DNA from: Nocardiopsis prasina DSM 43845
GTDB taxonomy: Bacteria; Actinomycetota; Actinomycetes; Streptosporangiales; Streptosporangiaceae
Direction of reading: 5' to 3'
DNA length: 64,000 bases
Assembly: GCF_000341265.1 (NCBI RefSeq)
Contig: NZ_ANAE01000088.1
Coordinates: forward strand, 62,674 to 126,673
Below, in pieces: positions 16,866 to 24,332 of the stretch; the first letter of the stretch is position 1; the number at the start of each line of letters is the position of its first letter. The notes beneath the pieces are model-generated. The model made no database searches. It was not told the origin of the DNA and was given only the letters and a program-made list of their open reading frames with translations. The position numbers and the translations under genes were made by a program.

Positions 16866-18194
16866 ATGCGCGTATCCGTGATCGGCTGTGGTCACCTCGG
16901 CGCCCCGCACGCCGCGGCGATGGCGGAACTGGGCCATGACGTCGTCGGTGTGGAACTCAACGCCGACGCGGTCAAGTCACTCAACAGCGGCCAGTCGGCC
17001 TTCTTCGAGGACCGCTTGGGCGAACTGCTGGAGCGCCACACCGCCTCGGGGCGGCTGCGGTTCACCACCAGCCTCGCCGAAGCCGCCGAGTTCGCCGACC
17101 TGCACTTCGTGTGCGTGGGCACCCCCCTGCGAGAGGACCGCAAGGGTTATGACGTCTCCCAGGTCCTGGGCGCCGTACGCGCCCTGGCCAAGCTGCTGAC
17201 CGGACCGGCCACGGTCGTGGGCAAGTCCACGGTGACCGTGGGCACCGCCGCCCGTCTGGAGCGCATCCTCACCGGACACGCGCCCGAAGCCCACCTGGCG
17301 TGGAACCCGGAGTTCCTGCGTGAGGGCCACGCCATCCACGACTCCCTCTACCCGGACCGGATCGTGGCCGGAGTGTCCTCCAAGGAAGCCGAACTGGCCG
17401 TGCGCGAGGTGTACGCGCCGATCCTGGACCGCGGCACACCCATGATCGTCACCACCCCGGCCACCGCCGAGGTGCTCAAGTCCGCCGCCAACGCGTTCCT
17501 GGCCACGAAGATCTCCTTCATCAACGCCATGAGCCAGGTCGCCGACCACACGGGCGCCGACGTCAACGCCATCGCCCACGCGCTCGGCCTGGACGAGCGG
17601 ATCGGCCCCAAGGGAATGCGTCCCGGCATCGGGTTCGGTGGCGGTTGCCTGCCCAAGGACGTGGCCGCCTTCACCCACCGCATCAACGAACTCGGCGCCC
17701 ACCAGGCCGCCGCGATGCTGGGCGCGGTCCAGGAGGTCAACACCGCGCAGCTGCACTCCGCGCAGGCGCTGGTGGAGGCCGCCAACCAGGGGCCGGTGGA
17801 CGGCGCCCGCATCGGGGTGCTCGGCGCCTCCTTCAAGGCCGGAACCTCCGATGTCCGCAGCAGCCCGGCGCTGCGGCTGGCCGGGCTGCTGCACCAGGAC
17901 GGCGCGCAGGTACGTATCCACGACCCCGAGTCGGTGGCGGCCGCGCGGCGTCTGCACCCGGAGTACTCCTACGCGGCCACCGCTGCCGAGGCGGCCACCG
18001 ACGCCGACCTGCTCGTCATCGGTACCGAATGGCCCCAGTTCACCCAGGACGCGGATCTGCCACGCGAACTGGCGGAGGTCGTCGCTCGTCGCATCGTGGT
18101 CGACGTGCGCAACGCCATCGACGTTCCCGTCTGGCAGGCGGCCGGGTGGCAGGTGCGCCAGCTCGGCCGCCCGACCCAGCACCCCACCACCTAG
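16866..18194 (+). CDS. UDP-glucose/GDP-mannose dehydrogenase family enzyme
   Basis: A 442-residue NAD-dependent enzyme that oxidises the C6 hydroxyl of a nucleotide sugar to the acid. The N-terminal Rossmann motif is VSVIGCGHLGAPHA, the middle domain has SAANAFLATKISFINAMSQ, and the catalytic cysteine lies in GFGGGCLPKDV (Cys261). The C-terminal domain starts GVLGASFKAGTSDVRSS. It could be UDP-glucose 6-dehydrogenase for exopolysaccharide or wall glycan synthesis; the exact sugar is inferred. Confidence 0.9.
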   Translation: MRVSVIGCGHLGAPHAAAMAELGHDVVGVELNADAVKSLNSGQSAFFEDRLGELLERHTASGRLRFTTSLAEAAEFADLHFVCVGTPLREDRKGYDVSQVLGAVRALAKLLTGPATVVGKSTVTVGTAARLERILTGHAPEAHLAWNPEFLREGHAIHDSLYPDRIVAGVSSKEAELAVREVYAPILDRGTPMIVTTPATAEVLKSAANAFLATKISFINAMSQVADHTGADVNAIAHALGLDERIGPKGMRPGIGFGGGCLPKDVAAFTHRINELGAHQAAAMLGAVQEVNTAQLHSAQALVEAANQGPVDGARIGVLGASFKAGTSDVRSSPALRLAGLLHQDGAQVRIHDPESVAAARRLHPEYSYAATAAEAATDADLLVIGTEWPQFTQDADLPRELAEVVARRIVVDVRNAIDVPVWQAAGWQVRQLGRPTQHPTT

Positions 18195-18218
18195 AGGTCC
18201 GCGAACAGCGCGGCCTCT
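18193..18218 (+). terminator. Hairpin at the end of the nucleotide-sugar dehydrogenase gene
   Basis: AGAGGTCCGCG and CGCGGCCTCT arms form a near-perfect stem with one bulge, starting on the stop codon. Likely an intrinsic terminator without a U-run. Confidence 0.5.
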
Positions 18219-18389
18219 GGAGGCGGAGATGGTCGACTGGTCGGTCCGGCCGCGCGGCCTGGGAACCGCCGGGTGGAGGGCGCCGTGCGGGAGACCACCG
18301 AACACGGGGCCTGGCCCGTCCCCGGTGCGCGGAGCGGAGCGGTCCCTCGTTACGGTGGGGGACCGCTCTCACGACCAGAGGAGAAGCCC

Positions 18390-18794
18390 GTGGCCGAGAC
18401 CGACCCTGCCGGGTGCGTCGTAGTGATCACCAACGGGCGCGGCCAGGTGCTGCTCCAGCTTCGCGACGACATCGAGGGCATCTGCTGGCCCGGTCACTGG
18501 AGCCTGCCGGGCGGGCACCGGGAAGCGGGCGAGTCATGGGAGCGGGCGGCTCGCCGGGAGGTGGCCGAGGAGACGGGGATCGTCCTCGACGTCGTCAGCG
18601 AAGTGAGCGTGGACGAACACCCCGGAGGGCAGGACAGGGTGTTCCACGCGGACTGGGACGGTGCCGAGCGGGACTTGGTGCTGGGGGAGGGGCAGGCCCT
18701 GCGGTTCTGCGATCCTGACCGCCTTCCCGCACCGGTTCCCCCACACATCGCGCACTTCATTCGGCAAACGGCTGAGTTGAAGCGCACCGTGTGA
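18390..18794 (+). CDS. NUDIX hydrolase
   Basis: A 134-residue protein with a full NUDIX box, GGHREAGESWERAARREVAEETG, at about residues 38-60, which binds the Mg ions that hydrolyse nucleoside-diphosphate derivatives. The substrate is unknown. I chose GTG at 18390 because AGAGGAG sits seven bases before it; the open frame upstream lacks family character. Confidence 0.85.
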   Translation: MAETDPAGCVVVITNGRGQVLLQLRDDIEGICWPGHWSLPGGHREAGESWERAARREVAEETGIVLDVVSEVSVDEHPGGQDRVFHADWDGAERDLVLGEGQALRFCDPDRLPAPVPPHIAHFIRQTAELKRTV

Positions 18795-19165
18795 CGAGCG
18801 ACCGCTGGCCGGGTCACCGGTCCTGGGCGTGGCTGGTGGAGAGAACCGAAGCGGCCCCGCCAGCTGCTGGACTACGCACTGCTGCCTGATCCCTTCCTCC
18901 TCCAGCACCGCGTCGGAGAGCCGCCCGGTCGGCTCGTGGGACCCCTCTCGCTCGCCGGATCGGCCCCGGACGTTCATGTCGGCCTGCTCCGGCTCGGTCT
19001 CGGGTGGGAGAAATCCGGGAGAGGGGGCAGCTGGCGAGGTGCCTCCCACCGCGGTCTGGTGCGGTCCCGGTTCGCGTTGCGCTCCGGGACCGGAGGGCGC
19101 TGATCTGTCACTGTGGAGCACGGGCGCGCTACCCATGCGCGCCTGTGAACTGGGAAGAGGCAGAT
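18795..19165. other. Intergenic region before the sugar transporter
   Basis: No supported gene in about 370 bases; the open frames are compositional. The 3' end carries the ribosome-binding region (GGAAGAGG) of the transporter gene and presumably its promoter. I see no clear -35/-10 pair, riboswitch or repeat. Confidence 0.35.
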
Positions 19166-20584
19166 GTGAGCAATACCGGGGCATCTCCGGCGGGGGCCGG
19201 TGACGCGAACCTGGCCCACGTGACCATGATCGCGGCCGCGGCCGCGATGGGTGGCTTCTTGTTTGGTTACGACAGCGCCGTGATCAACGGCGCGGTCGAC
19301 GCCATCCAGCAGCGGTTCGAGGTGGGCCCCGGGATCCTCGGGTTCACCGTCGCCTCCGCGCTGCTGGGCTGTGTGGTGGGCGCCGCGGCGGCGGGCAACC
19401 TCGCCGACCGGCTCGGCCGCATCCGGGCCATGCAGATCGCCGGTGTGCTCTTCGCGGTGAGCGCCATCGGTTCGGCCCTCCCGTTCTCCATCTGGGACCT
19501 GACCTTCTGGCGGATCATCGGCGGCGTGGCGATCGGTATGGCCTCGGTGATCGCACCGACCTACATCGCTGAGGTCTCGCCCGCCGCCTACCGTGGCCGC
19601 CTGGCCTCCCTGCAACAACTCGCCATCGTGCTGGGTATCGCCTGTTCCCAGCTGGTGAACTACGCGATCGCCCAGGAGGCGGACGGCAGCGCGCACAACA
19701 TGCTCGGGCCGGTGCAGGCGTGGCAGTGGATGCTGGCGGTGGAGGCGCTGCCCGCACTGGTCTACCTCGGATTGAGCCTGGTCATCCCCGAGTCGCCCCG
19801 ATACCTGGTGCGGGTGGGGCGCGTGGACCGGGCCCGGACCATCCTGGGCGAGGTCGAGGGCGGCGGGACCGCTCGGATCGACCGGCGGATCGGGGAGATC
19901 AAGGAGGCCCTGGGGTCGGAGGTACGGCCCAGCCTGCGTGACCTCACCGGCAAGTACGGCCTGCTGCCCATCGTGTGGATCGGTATGGCGGTCTCCGCCT
20001 TCCAACAGTTGGTGGGCATCAACGTCATCTTCTACTACTCCAGCTCCCTGTGGCAGTCCGTGGGCGTGGCCGAGACCGACTCGCTGCTGCTGAGCCTGTT
20101 CACCTCCCTGGTGAACATCGTGGGCACGGTGATCGCGATCATGCTGGTGGACCGGGTGGGGCGCAAACCCCTGCTGCTGGCGGGGTCGGCGGGCATGACC
20201 GTGGCGCTGGGTCTGGCCGCCTTCGCGTTCAGCCACGCCACCGGCTCCGGCGAGGAGGTCACACTTCCCTTCATGTGGGGCGTGGTGGCGTTGGTCGCGG
20301 CCAGTTCGTTCGTGCTGTTCTTCGCCCTGTCGTGGGGCGCGGTCGTGTGGGTGCTGCTGGGAGAGATGTTCCCGCTGCGCATCCGCGCCGCCGCCATGGG
20401 CGTGGCCACCGCCACCCAGTGGCTGGCCAACTGGCTGATCACCGTGAGCTTCCCGAGCCTGCGGGACTGGAGCCTGCCTGGCTCCTACACGATCTACGCG
20501 GCCTTCGCCCTGCTGTCCTTCTTCTTCGTGCTCAAGTTCGTGCAGGAGACCAAGGGCAAGACCCTGGAGGAGATGCGAGGCTAG
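19166..20584 (+). CDS. MFS sugar porter
   Basis: A 472-residue membrane protein with about 12 transmembrane helices. Sugar-porter signatures are clear: GYDSAVINGAVDAI in helix 1, DRLGR after helix 2, YIAEVSPAAYRGRLASLQQL, PESPRYLVRVGR at the end of the first half, QQLVGINVIFYYSS in helix 7, DRVGRKPLLL, and a C-terminal QETKGKTLEEM. It probably imports a hexose by proton symport. GTG at 19166 follows GGAAGAGG; the frame upstream is open but not family-like. A small hairpin follows. Confidence 0.92.
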   Translation: MSNTGASPAGAGDANLAHVTMIAAAAAMGGFLFGYDSAVINGAVDAIQQRFEVGPGILGFTVASALLGCVVGAAAAGNLADRLGRIRAMQIAGVLFAVSAIGSALPFSIWDLTFWRIIGGVAIGMASVIAPTYIAEVSPAAYRGRLASLQQLAIVLGIACSQLVNYAIAQEADGSAHNMLGPVQAWQWMLAVEALPALVYLGLSLVIPESPRYLVRVGRVDRARTILGEVEGGGTARIDRRIGEIKEALGSEVRPSLRDLTGKYGLLPIVWIGMAVSAFQQLVGINVIFYYSSSLWQSVGVAETDSLLLSLFTSLVNIVGTVIAIMLVDRVGRKPLLLAGSAGMTVALGLAAFAFSHATGSGEEVTLPFMWGVVALVAASSFVLFFALSWGAVVWVLLGEMFPLRIRAAAMGVATATQWLANWLITVSFPSLRDWSLPGSYTIYAAFALLSFFFVLKFVQETKGKTLEEMRG

Positions 20585-20612
20585 GCTGGTCAGAGCCCTA
20601 TCTCGCCCTTCG

Positions 20613-20633
20613 GAGGCCTTCGGCTCCGGCCTC
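20613..20633 (+). terminator. Weak hairpin after the sugar porter
   Basis: GAGGCC and GGCCTC arms with a 9-base loop lie 28 bases after the stop. Short stem and no T-run, so only a candidate. Confidence 0.35.
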
Positions 20634-20674
20634 AGGGGGCAGATGGGGGCACGGAACGGAGCTAGGCTGGAAGC

Positions 20675-21559
20675 GTGGACGGCAGGGAACGGGGCCACAC
20701 CTGGGACTTCGCAGTGGCGGCCCCCGGCAGCGCTCCCGGGGTGGCCGCGATGGTCGGCTACCGCAACCGCGACGCGCCCGACTCCGTCCACCTCGGTCTG
20801 CCGTCGGCGACCCTGACCCTCATCCTCAGCCTGGACGACGGAGTCGAGGCCGCCGACACCCCGGACCGACTGGCCGACGCCCGCCCCAGCCCGGTGCTGT
20901 TGGGCGGACTCCACACCCGGGCGACCCACGTGAACCAGCGGGCGGGACAGTCCGGGGTCCAGGTCTCGGTGCACCCCCTCGCCTCCCGCGCGCTCTTCGG
21001 CGTACCGGGGGCGGAACTGGCCGTGGGCGACTCCGACGGGTTCGACGCCTCGGAGCTGCTGGGACGCGCCGCCACCGAGGTCCACGAGCGGTTGACCGAG
21101 ATGCCCGGGTGGGACGCGTCGTTCGCGCTGGTCCGCCACTACCTCGTGGCGCGCCACCGCGACCTGGGCGCGGTGGCGCCGAGGAGTGAGGTCGTGCACG
21201 CCTGGGAGCTGCTGGCCCGCAGCCACGGCCGGTTCCCCGTGGCCGAGCTCGCTCGCGAGGTCGGCGTGAGCGCGCGCCACCTGGGCACCCTCTTCCACCG
21301 CGAGGTCGGGCGGTCGCCCAAGACGGTGGCGACCCTGATGCGCTTCGAGTACGCACGCACCCTGATCACCCAGGACGTTCACGCGCACGGCCGGGCCCGG
21401 CTCGCCGATGTGGCCCTCGAAGCCGGGTACAGCGACCAGGCGCACCTGAACAGGGAGTTCGTGCGCTTCACCGGACTCTCCCCGGGGTCCTGGCTGACCA
21501 GGGAGTTCCGAAACATCCAAGACGTGGCCCGCGCCCCACACGAAGAATGGACACCATGA
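20675..21559 (+). CDS. AraC-family transcriptional regulator
   Basis: A 294-residue protein. The C-terminal third holds two HTH motifs: FPVAELAREVGVSARHLGTLFHREVG (about 185-210) and LADVALEAGYSDQAHLNREFVRFTGLSP (about 245-275). The N-terminal domain is of the cupin-like ligand-binding sort but not otherwise recognisable. GTG start. It overlaps the following VOC gene by four bases, so they form an operon and the VOC protein may act on the regulator's ligand. Confidence 0.88.
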   Translation: MDGRERGHTWDFAVAAPGSAPGVAAMVGYRNRDAPDSVHLGLPSATLTLILSLDDGVEAADTPDRLADARPSPVLLGGLHTRATHVNQRAGQSGVQVSVHPLASRALFGVPGAELAVGDSDGFDASELLGRAATEVHERLTEMPGWDASFALVRHYLVARHRDLGAVAPRSEVVHAWELLARSHGRFPVAELAREVGVSARHLGTLFHREVGRSPKTVATLMRFEYARTLITQDVHAHGRARLADVALEAGYSDQAHLNREFVRFTGLSPGSWLTREFRNIQDVARAPHEEWTP

Positions 21560-21954
21560 ACACCACGAATCCCACCGTCTGGAGCACGCTCCAGGCCGTG
21601 GACGCACCCAGACTGATCGACTACTACGTCGAGACCTTCGGCTTCGTGCTCGCGGCGCGTCACGACGACGGCGACACCGTGGCCCACGCCGAACTGCTGT
21701 GGCCCGAAGGCAGCGGCGGTCTCATGCTCGGCACCCACAAGCCCGGAGGCGAGTGGTCGCGCCAGCCCGGGACGGCGGGGACCTACGTGGTCACCACCGA
21801 CCCGGACGCCCTGTACGAGCGGGTGACCGCCCGGGGCGCGGACGTCACCCGCCCCCTCGCGGACACCGACTACGGTTCGCGTGAGTTCGGGGTGCGCGAC
21901 CCGGAGGGCAACCTCTGGTCGTTCGGCACCTACCCCGGCGCGTCCGCCCCCTGA
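21556..21954 (+). CDS. VOC (glyoxalase/bleomycin-resistance fold) protein
   Basis: A 132-residue single-domain protein with two beta-alpha-beta-beta-beta repeats: VWSTLQAVDAPRLIDYYVETFGF and TAGTYVVTTDPDALYERV, ending EFGVRDPEGNLWSFGTYPG. Such proteins bind metal or small toxic ligands. ATG at 21556 overlaps the AraC stop as ATGA; an in-frame ATG at 21547 is the alternative. It follows the AraC regulator in one transcript. Confidence 0.85.
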   Translation: MNTTNPTVWSTLQAVDAPRLIDYYVETFGFVLAARHDDGDTVAHAELLWPEGSGGLMLGTHKPGGEWSRQPGTAGTYVVTTDPDALYERVTARGADVTRPLADTDYGSREFGVRDPEGNLWSFGTYPGASAP

Positions 21955-21965
21955 GGGGCGCACGC
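21940..21965. terminator. Bidirectional hairpin between VOC and ABC-F genes
   Basis: GCGTCCGCCCC pairs with GGGGCGCACGC around a 4-base loop with an internal mismatch, and spans the VOC stop codon. It lies between convergent genes and may terminate both. Confidence 0.45.
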
Positions 21966-21985
21966 CACCGAAGCCGCGGCGGGGG

Positions 21986-23650
21986 TCACCGTTCGCCCGG
22001 TGCGCCGGTGAACAGCTCGCGTACCTCCTCGGCGGTGGTCTCCCGAAGCTCCTCGTCGAGCAGCAGCCAGCGGGTGATCCCGATGGACTCCAGGAAGCGC
22101 AGGTCGTGGCTGGCGACCACCAGCGCCCCCTGGTAGGCCTCCAGGGCGCTGGTCAACTGCCGGACGCTCGACAGGTCCAGGTTGTTGGTGGGCTCGTCCA
22201 GCATCAACAGCTGCGGGGCCGGGGAGGCCAGCATGGTCGCCGCCAGGGCGGCCCGGAAGCGTTCACCGCCGGACAGCGTCCCCGCGACCTGCGCGGCCCG
22301 GTTCCCCTTGAACAGGAACCGTGCCAGCTGGGCGCGGATGTGCTGGGCGCTGACCCCCGGAGCGGCATCGGAGACGTTCTCCGCGACGCTCAGGGACTCG
22401 TCCAGCACGTCCAGCCGCTGTGGCAGGAACCGTACGGGCACGGACACGTCGACCTCGCCCTCCACCGGGCTCTCCTGCCCGGCCACGGCTCGCAGCAGCG
22501 TCGTCTTGCCCGCTCCGTTGCGTCCCACCAGGGCGATCCGCTCCGGTCCGCGTACCAGCAGGTCACCCGAGACCAGACGGCCGAACCGGGGACGCACCCC
22601 GCGCAGACTGAGCACGTCACGGCCGTTGGGAACCTCGGTGCGGGGTAGCTCCACCCGGATCTCCGCGTCGTCGCGCACCGCGTCGGCCGCCTCCTCGCGG
22701 CGTTCGCGCGCCTCGTCGAGCCGGTCCTCGTGGGTGCCCCGGAGCTTGCCCGCAGACTCCTGGGCGGCCCGCTTGAGCGCGCCCTGGACGATCTTCGGGA
22801 TTCCTCCGTCGATGGCCGCCTTCTTGGCGGTGCGCTGGCGTCGGGCCAGTTTGACCTGGGTCTCCTCCAGTTCCCGTTTCTGCCGGCGCACGTCGGCGTC
22901 GGCCGCGCGCAGGGTCCGTTCGGCCGCCTCCTGCTGCACGGCCAGTGCCTCCTGGTAGGCGGTCCAGCCGCCGCCGTAGATGGTCACCGAGCCGGTCCGC
23001 AGTTCCGCGATCCGGTCCACCCGTTCCAGGAGTTCCAGGTCGTGGCTGACCACCACCAGGGAACCCGACCGCCAGGTCTCCACCGTCTCGTAGAGCCGGC
23101 GGCGTGCGACGAGGTCCAGGTTGTTGGTGGGTTCGTCCAGCAGGAGCACGTCGGGGCGCTCCAACAGGACCGTGGCCAGGCGCAGCAGGACGGTCTCGCC
23201 GCCGGAGAGCTGGCCGACGCTGCGGTCCAGGCCGATCCCGCCCAGCCCGAGCGAACCCAGGGTCGCCAGGGTGCGCTCCTCGATGTCCCAGTCGTCGCCG
23301 ACTGTCTCGAAGTGCTGCTCGGAGGCGTCTCCGGCCTCGATGGCGTGCAGGGCCGCGCGTGTGTCGGCGATGCCCATCGCCTGGTCGACCCGCATGCCGG
23401 TGTCGAGCGTGACGTTCTGCGGCAGGTAGGCCAGGCTCCCGCCGACGGTCACCGACCCCCGCGCGGGGCGCAGCTGACCGGCCAGGAGCCGTAGCAGGGT
23501 GGACTTGCCAGCGCCGTTGGTGCCGACCAGTCCGGTGCGGCCCCGGCCGAGGGTGAGGGACAGTCCGTCGAACACGACGGTGCCGTCCTTCCACTGGAAG
23601 GCCAGGTCGGAGCAGGCAACGGGACTCGTGGTGGTGCTGGTCTTGGACAT
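21986..23650 (-). CDS. ABC-F family ATPase (ribosome-associated, possible antibiotic resistance)
   Basis: A 554-residue protein with two ABC domains and no membrane segments. Domain 1 has Walker A GTNGAGKST (43-51), signature QLSGGE and Walker B DVLLLDEPTNNLDL; domain 2 has GRNGAGKTT, TLSGGERFRAA and QLLMLDEPTNNLDL. A charged linker of about 80 residues (AVQQEAAERTLRAADADVRR onward) joins them, as in ABC-F factors that act at the ribosome exit site. Its long 5' leader suggests attenuation control. Whether it is a resistance or housekeeping factor is not decided by sequence alone. Confidence 0.88.
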   Translation of the reverse strand: MSKTSTTTSPVACSDLAFQWKDGTVVFDGLSLTLGRGRTGLVGTNGAGKSTLLRLLAGQLRPARGSVTVGGSLAYLPQNVTLDTGMRVDQAMGIADTRAALHAIEAGDASEQHFETVGDDWDIEERTLATLGSLGLGGIGLDRSVGQLSGGETVLLRLATVLLERPDVLLLDEPTNNLDLVARRRLYETVETWRSGSLVVVSHDLELLERVDRIAELRTGSVTIYGGGWTAYQEALAVQQEAAERTLRAADADVRRQKRELEETQVKLARRQRTAKKAAIDGGIPKIVQGALKRAAQESAGKLRGTHEDRLDEARERREEAADAVRDDAEIRVELPRTEVPNGRDVLSLRGVRPRFGRLVSGDLLVRGPERIALVGRNGAGKTTLLRAVAGQESPVEGEVDVSVPVRFLPQRLDVLDESLSVAENVSDAAPGVSAQHIRAQLARFLFKGNRAAQVAGTLSGGERFRAALAATMLASPAPQLLMLDEPTNNLDLSSVRQLTSALEAYQGALVVASHDLRFLESIGITRWLLLDEELRETTAEEVRELFTGAPGER

Positions 23651-23748
23651 GGGTGTTCTCGCAGTCAGAAGCGGTGTGGAAAGGGCTTCGTGTGCGAGCA
23701 CCACACGGCGTTGCGCCGGGAGGGAAGGCGAGGGGAGTCCTGGTCGAG

Positions 23749-23859
23749 TCAGGGACGGCTCCTGCACCGAGGTTCCATGCACGCGTCGGACAGCCGGAAA
23801 CCGGCGCCGCACCGCGTGATGATCGCGAACCTCAGATGCGCAACGTCCACCTCGATCAT
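23749..23859 (-). CDS. Possible 36-codon leader peptide upstream of the ABC-F gene
   Basis: A short frame starting MIEVDVAHLRF and ending CRSRP, too short to be scored as an ordinary gene. It lies between the predicted promoter (23879-23906) and the ABC-F start, and ends 98 bases before that start. Third positions are GC-rich as in real genes. No good ribosome-binding site precedes the ATG, and an internal Met gives a 9-codon alternative. ABC-F resistance genes are known to be induced by ribosome stalling on leader ORFs, which motivates this call; it is unproven. Confidence 0.35.
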   Translation of the reverse strand: MIEVDVAHLRFAIITRCGAGFRLSDACMEPRCRSRP

Positions 23860-23878
23860 AGACAACAGGACGAGGAGA

Positions 23879-23906
23879 ACTGTACCCACTCCGGCCGGAG
23901 TGTCAA
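23879..23906 (-). promoter_or_regulatory. Sigma-70-type promoter for the ABC-F gene with palindromic spacer
   Basis: On the minus strand TTGACA (23901-23906) and TACAGT (23879-23884) are 16 bases apart, an almost consensus vegetative promoter. The spacer contains the perfect 12-base palindrome CTCCGGCCGGAG (23889-23900), which could be an operator. Predicted transcription start is near 23872, giving a leader of about 220 bases. Confidence 0.6.
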
Positions 23907-23940
23907 TCAGCCAATGCGTGTGACGTGCGTCTCCGGTTGC

Positions 23941-24174
23941 TCAGAACTCCTCGAGGTCGATCTTGCGCTGGAGGTACTCCTCCCGGCTGATCTCACCCCG
24001 GGCATAGCGCATGCGCAGCTCCTGAGTGGCGGCGTCCGTGGCCGGGGGAGGAGCGATCGACGGTCCGGTGCGACGACGCGTGAGCAGCTGACCGACCTCG
24101 GTGACGGTGAGGACGAAGAAGAAGGCCAGGCCCAGCACGACCACGATCGCGGCCACGGCGATGAAGACGTTCAC
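23941..24174 (-). CDS. Small membrane protein with C-terminal SHOCT domain
   Basis: A 77-residue protein: one transmembrane helix (about 4-28, VFIAVAAIVVVLGLAFFFVLT), a basic stretch (LLTRRR), and a SHOCT motif ELRMRYARGEISREEYLQRK near the C-terminus. SHOCT is a short oligomerisation-type helix pair. Function unknown. GTG at 24172-24174 is preceded by GGTAGGGA; translation upstream of it is not convincing. Confidence 0.7.
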   Translation of the reverse strand: MNVFIAVAAIVVVLGLAFFFVLTVTEVGQLLTRRRTGPSIAPPPATDAATQELRMRYARGEISREEYLQRKIDLEEF

Positions 24175-24332
24175 GGCGTCCCTACCTTCGACAGTGAGCG
24201 GACCGGCGCGCCCGCCGCTCTCCCTGTCTACAGCCTGCCCGGTCCCACCACCAGGGCTGGCGATCCTTGAACCACCCAGAACGGCGTAATCTGGGACATC
24301 GCGATCCAACGGCCGGTCCCAGAAAGGGCGGG

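Noticed and set aside
18974-21607. 877-codon open frame opposite the sugar porter and AraC genes
   Set aside because: High-GC antisense shadow rich in Gln, His, Asp and Gly with no recognisable domain.
23651-23948. ABC-F gene starting upstream at 23812
   Set aside because: The added residues are not family-like, and ATG at 23650 gives the expected N-terminus; the region suits a leader better.
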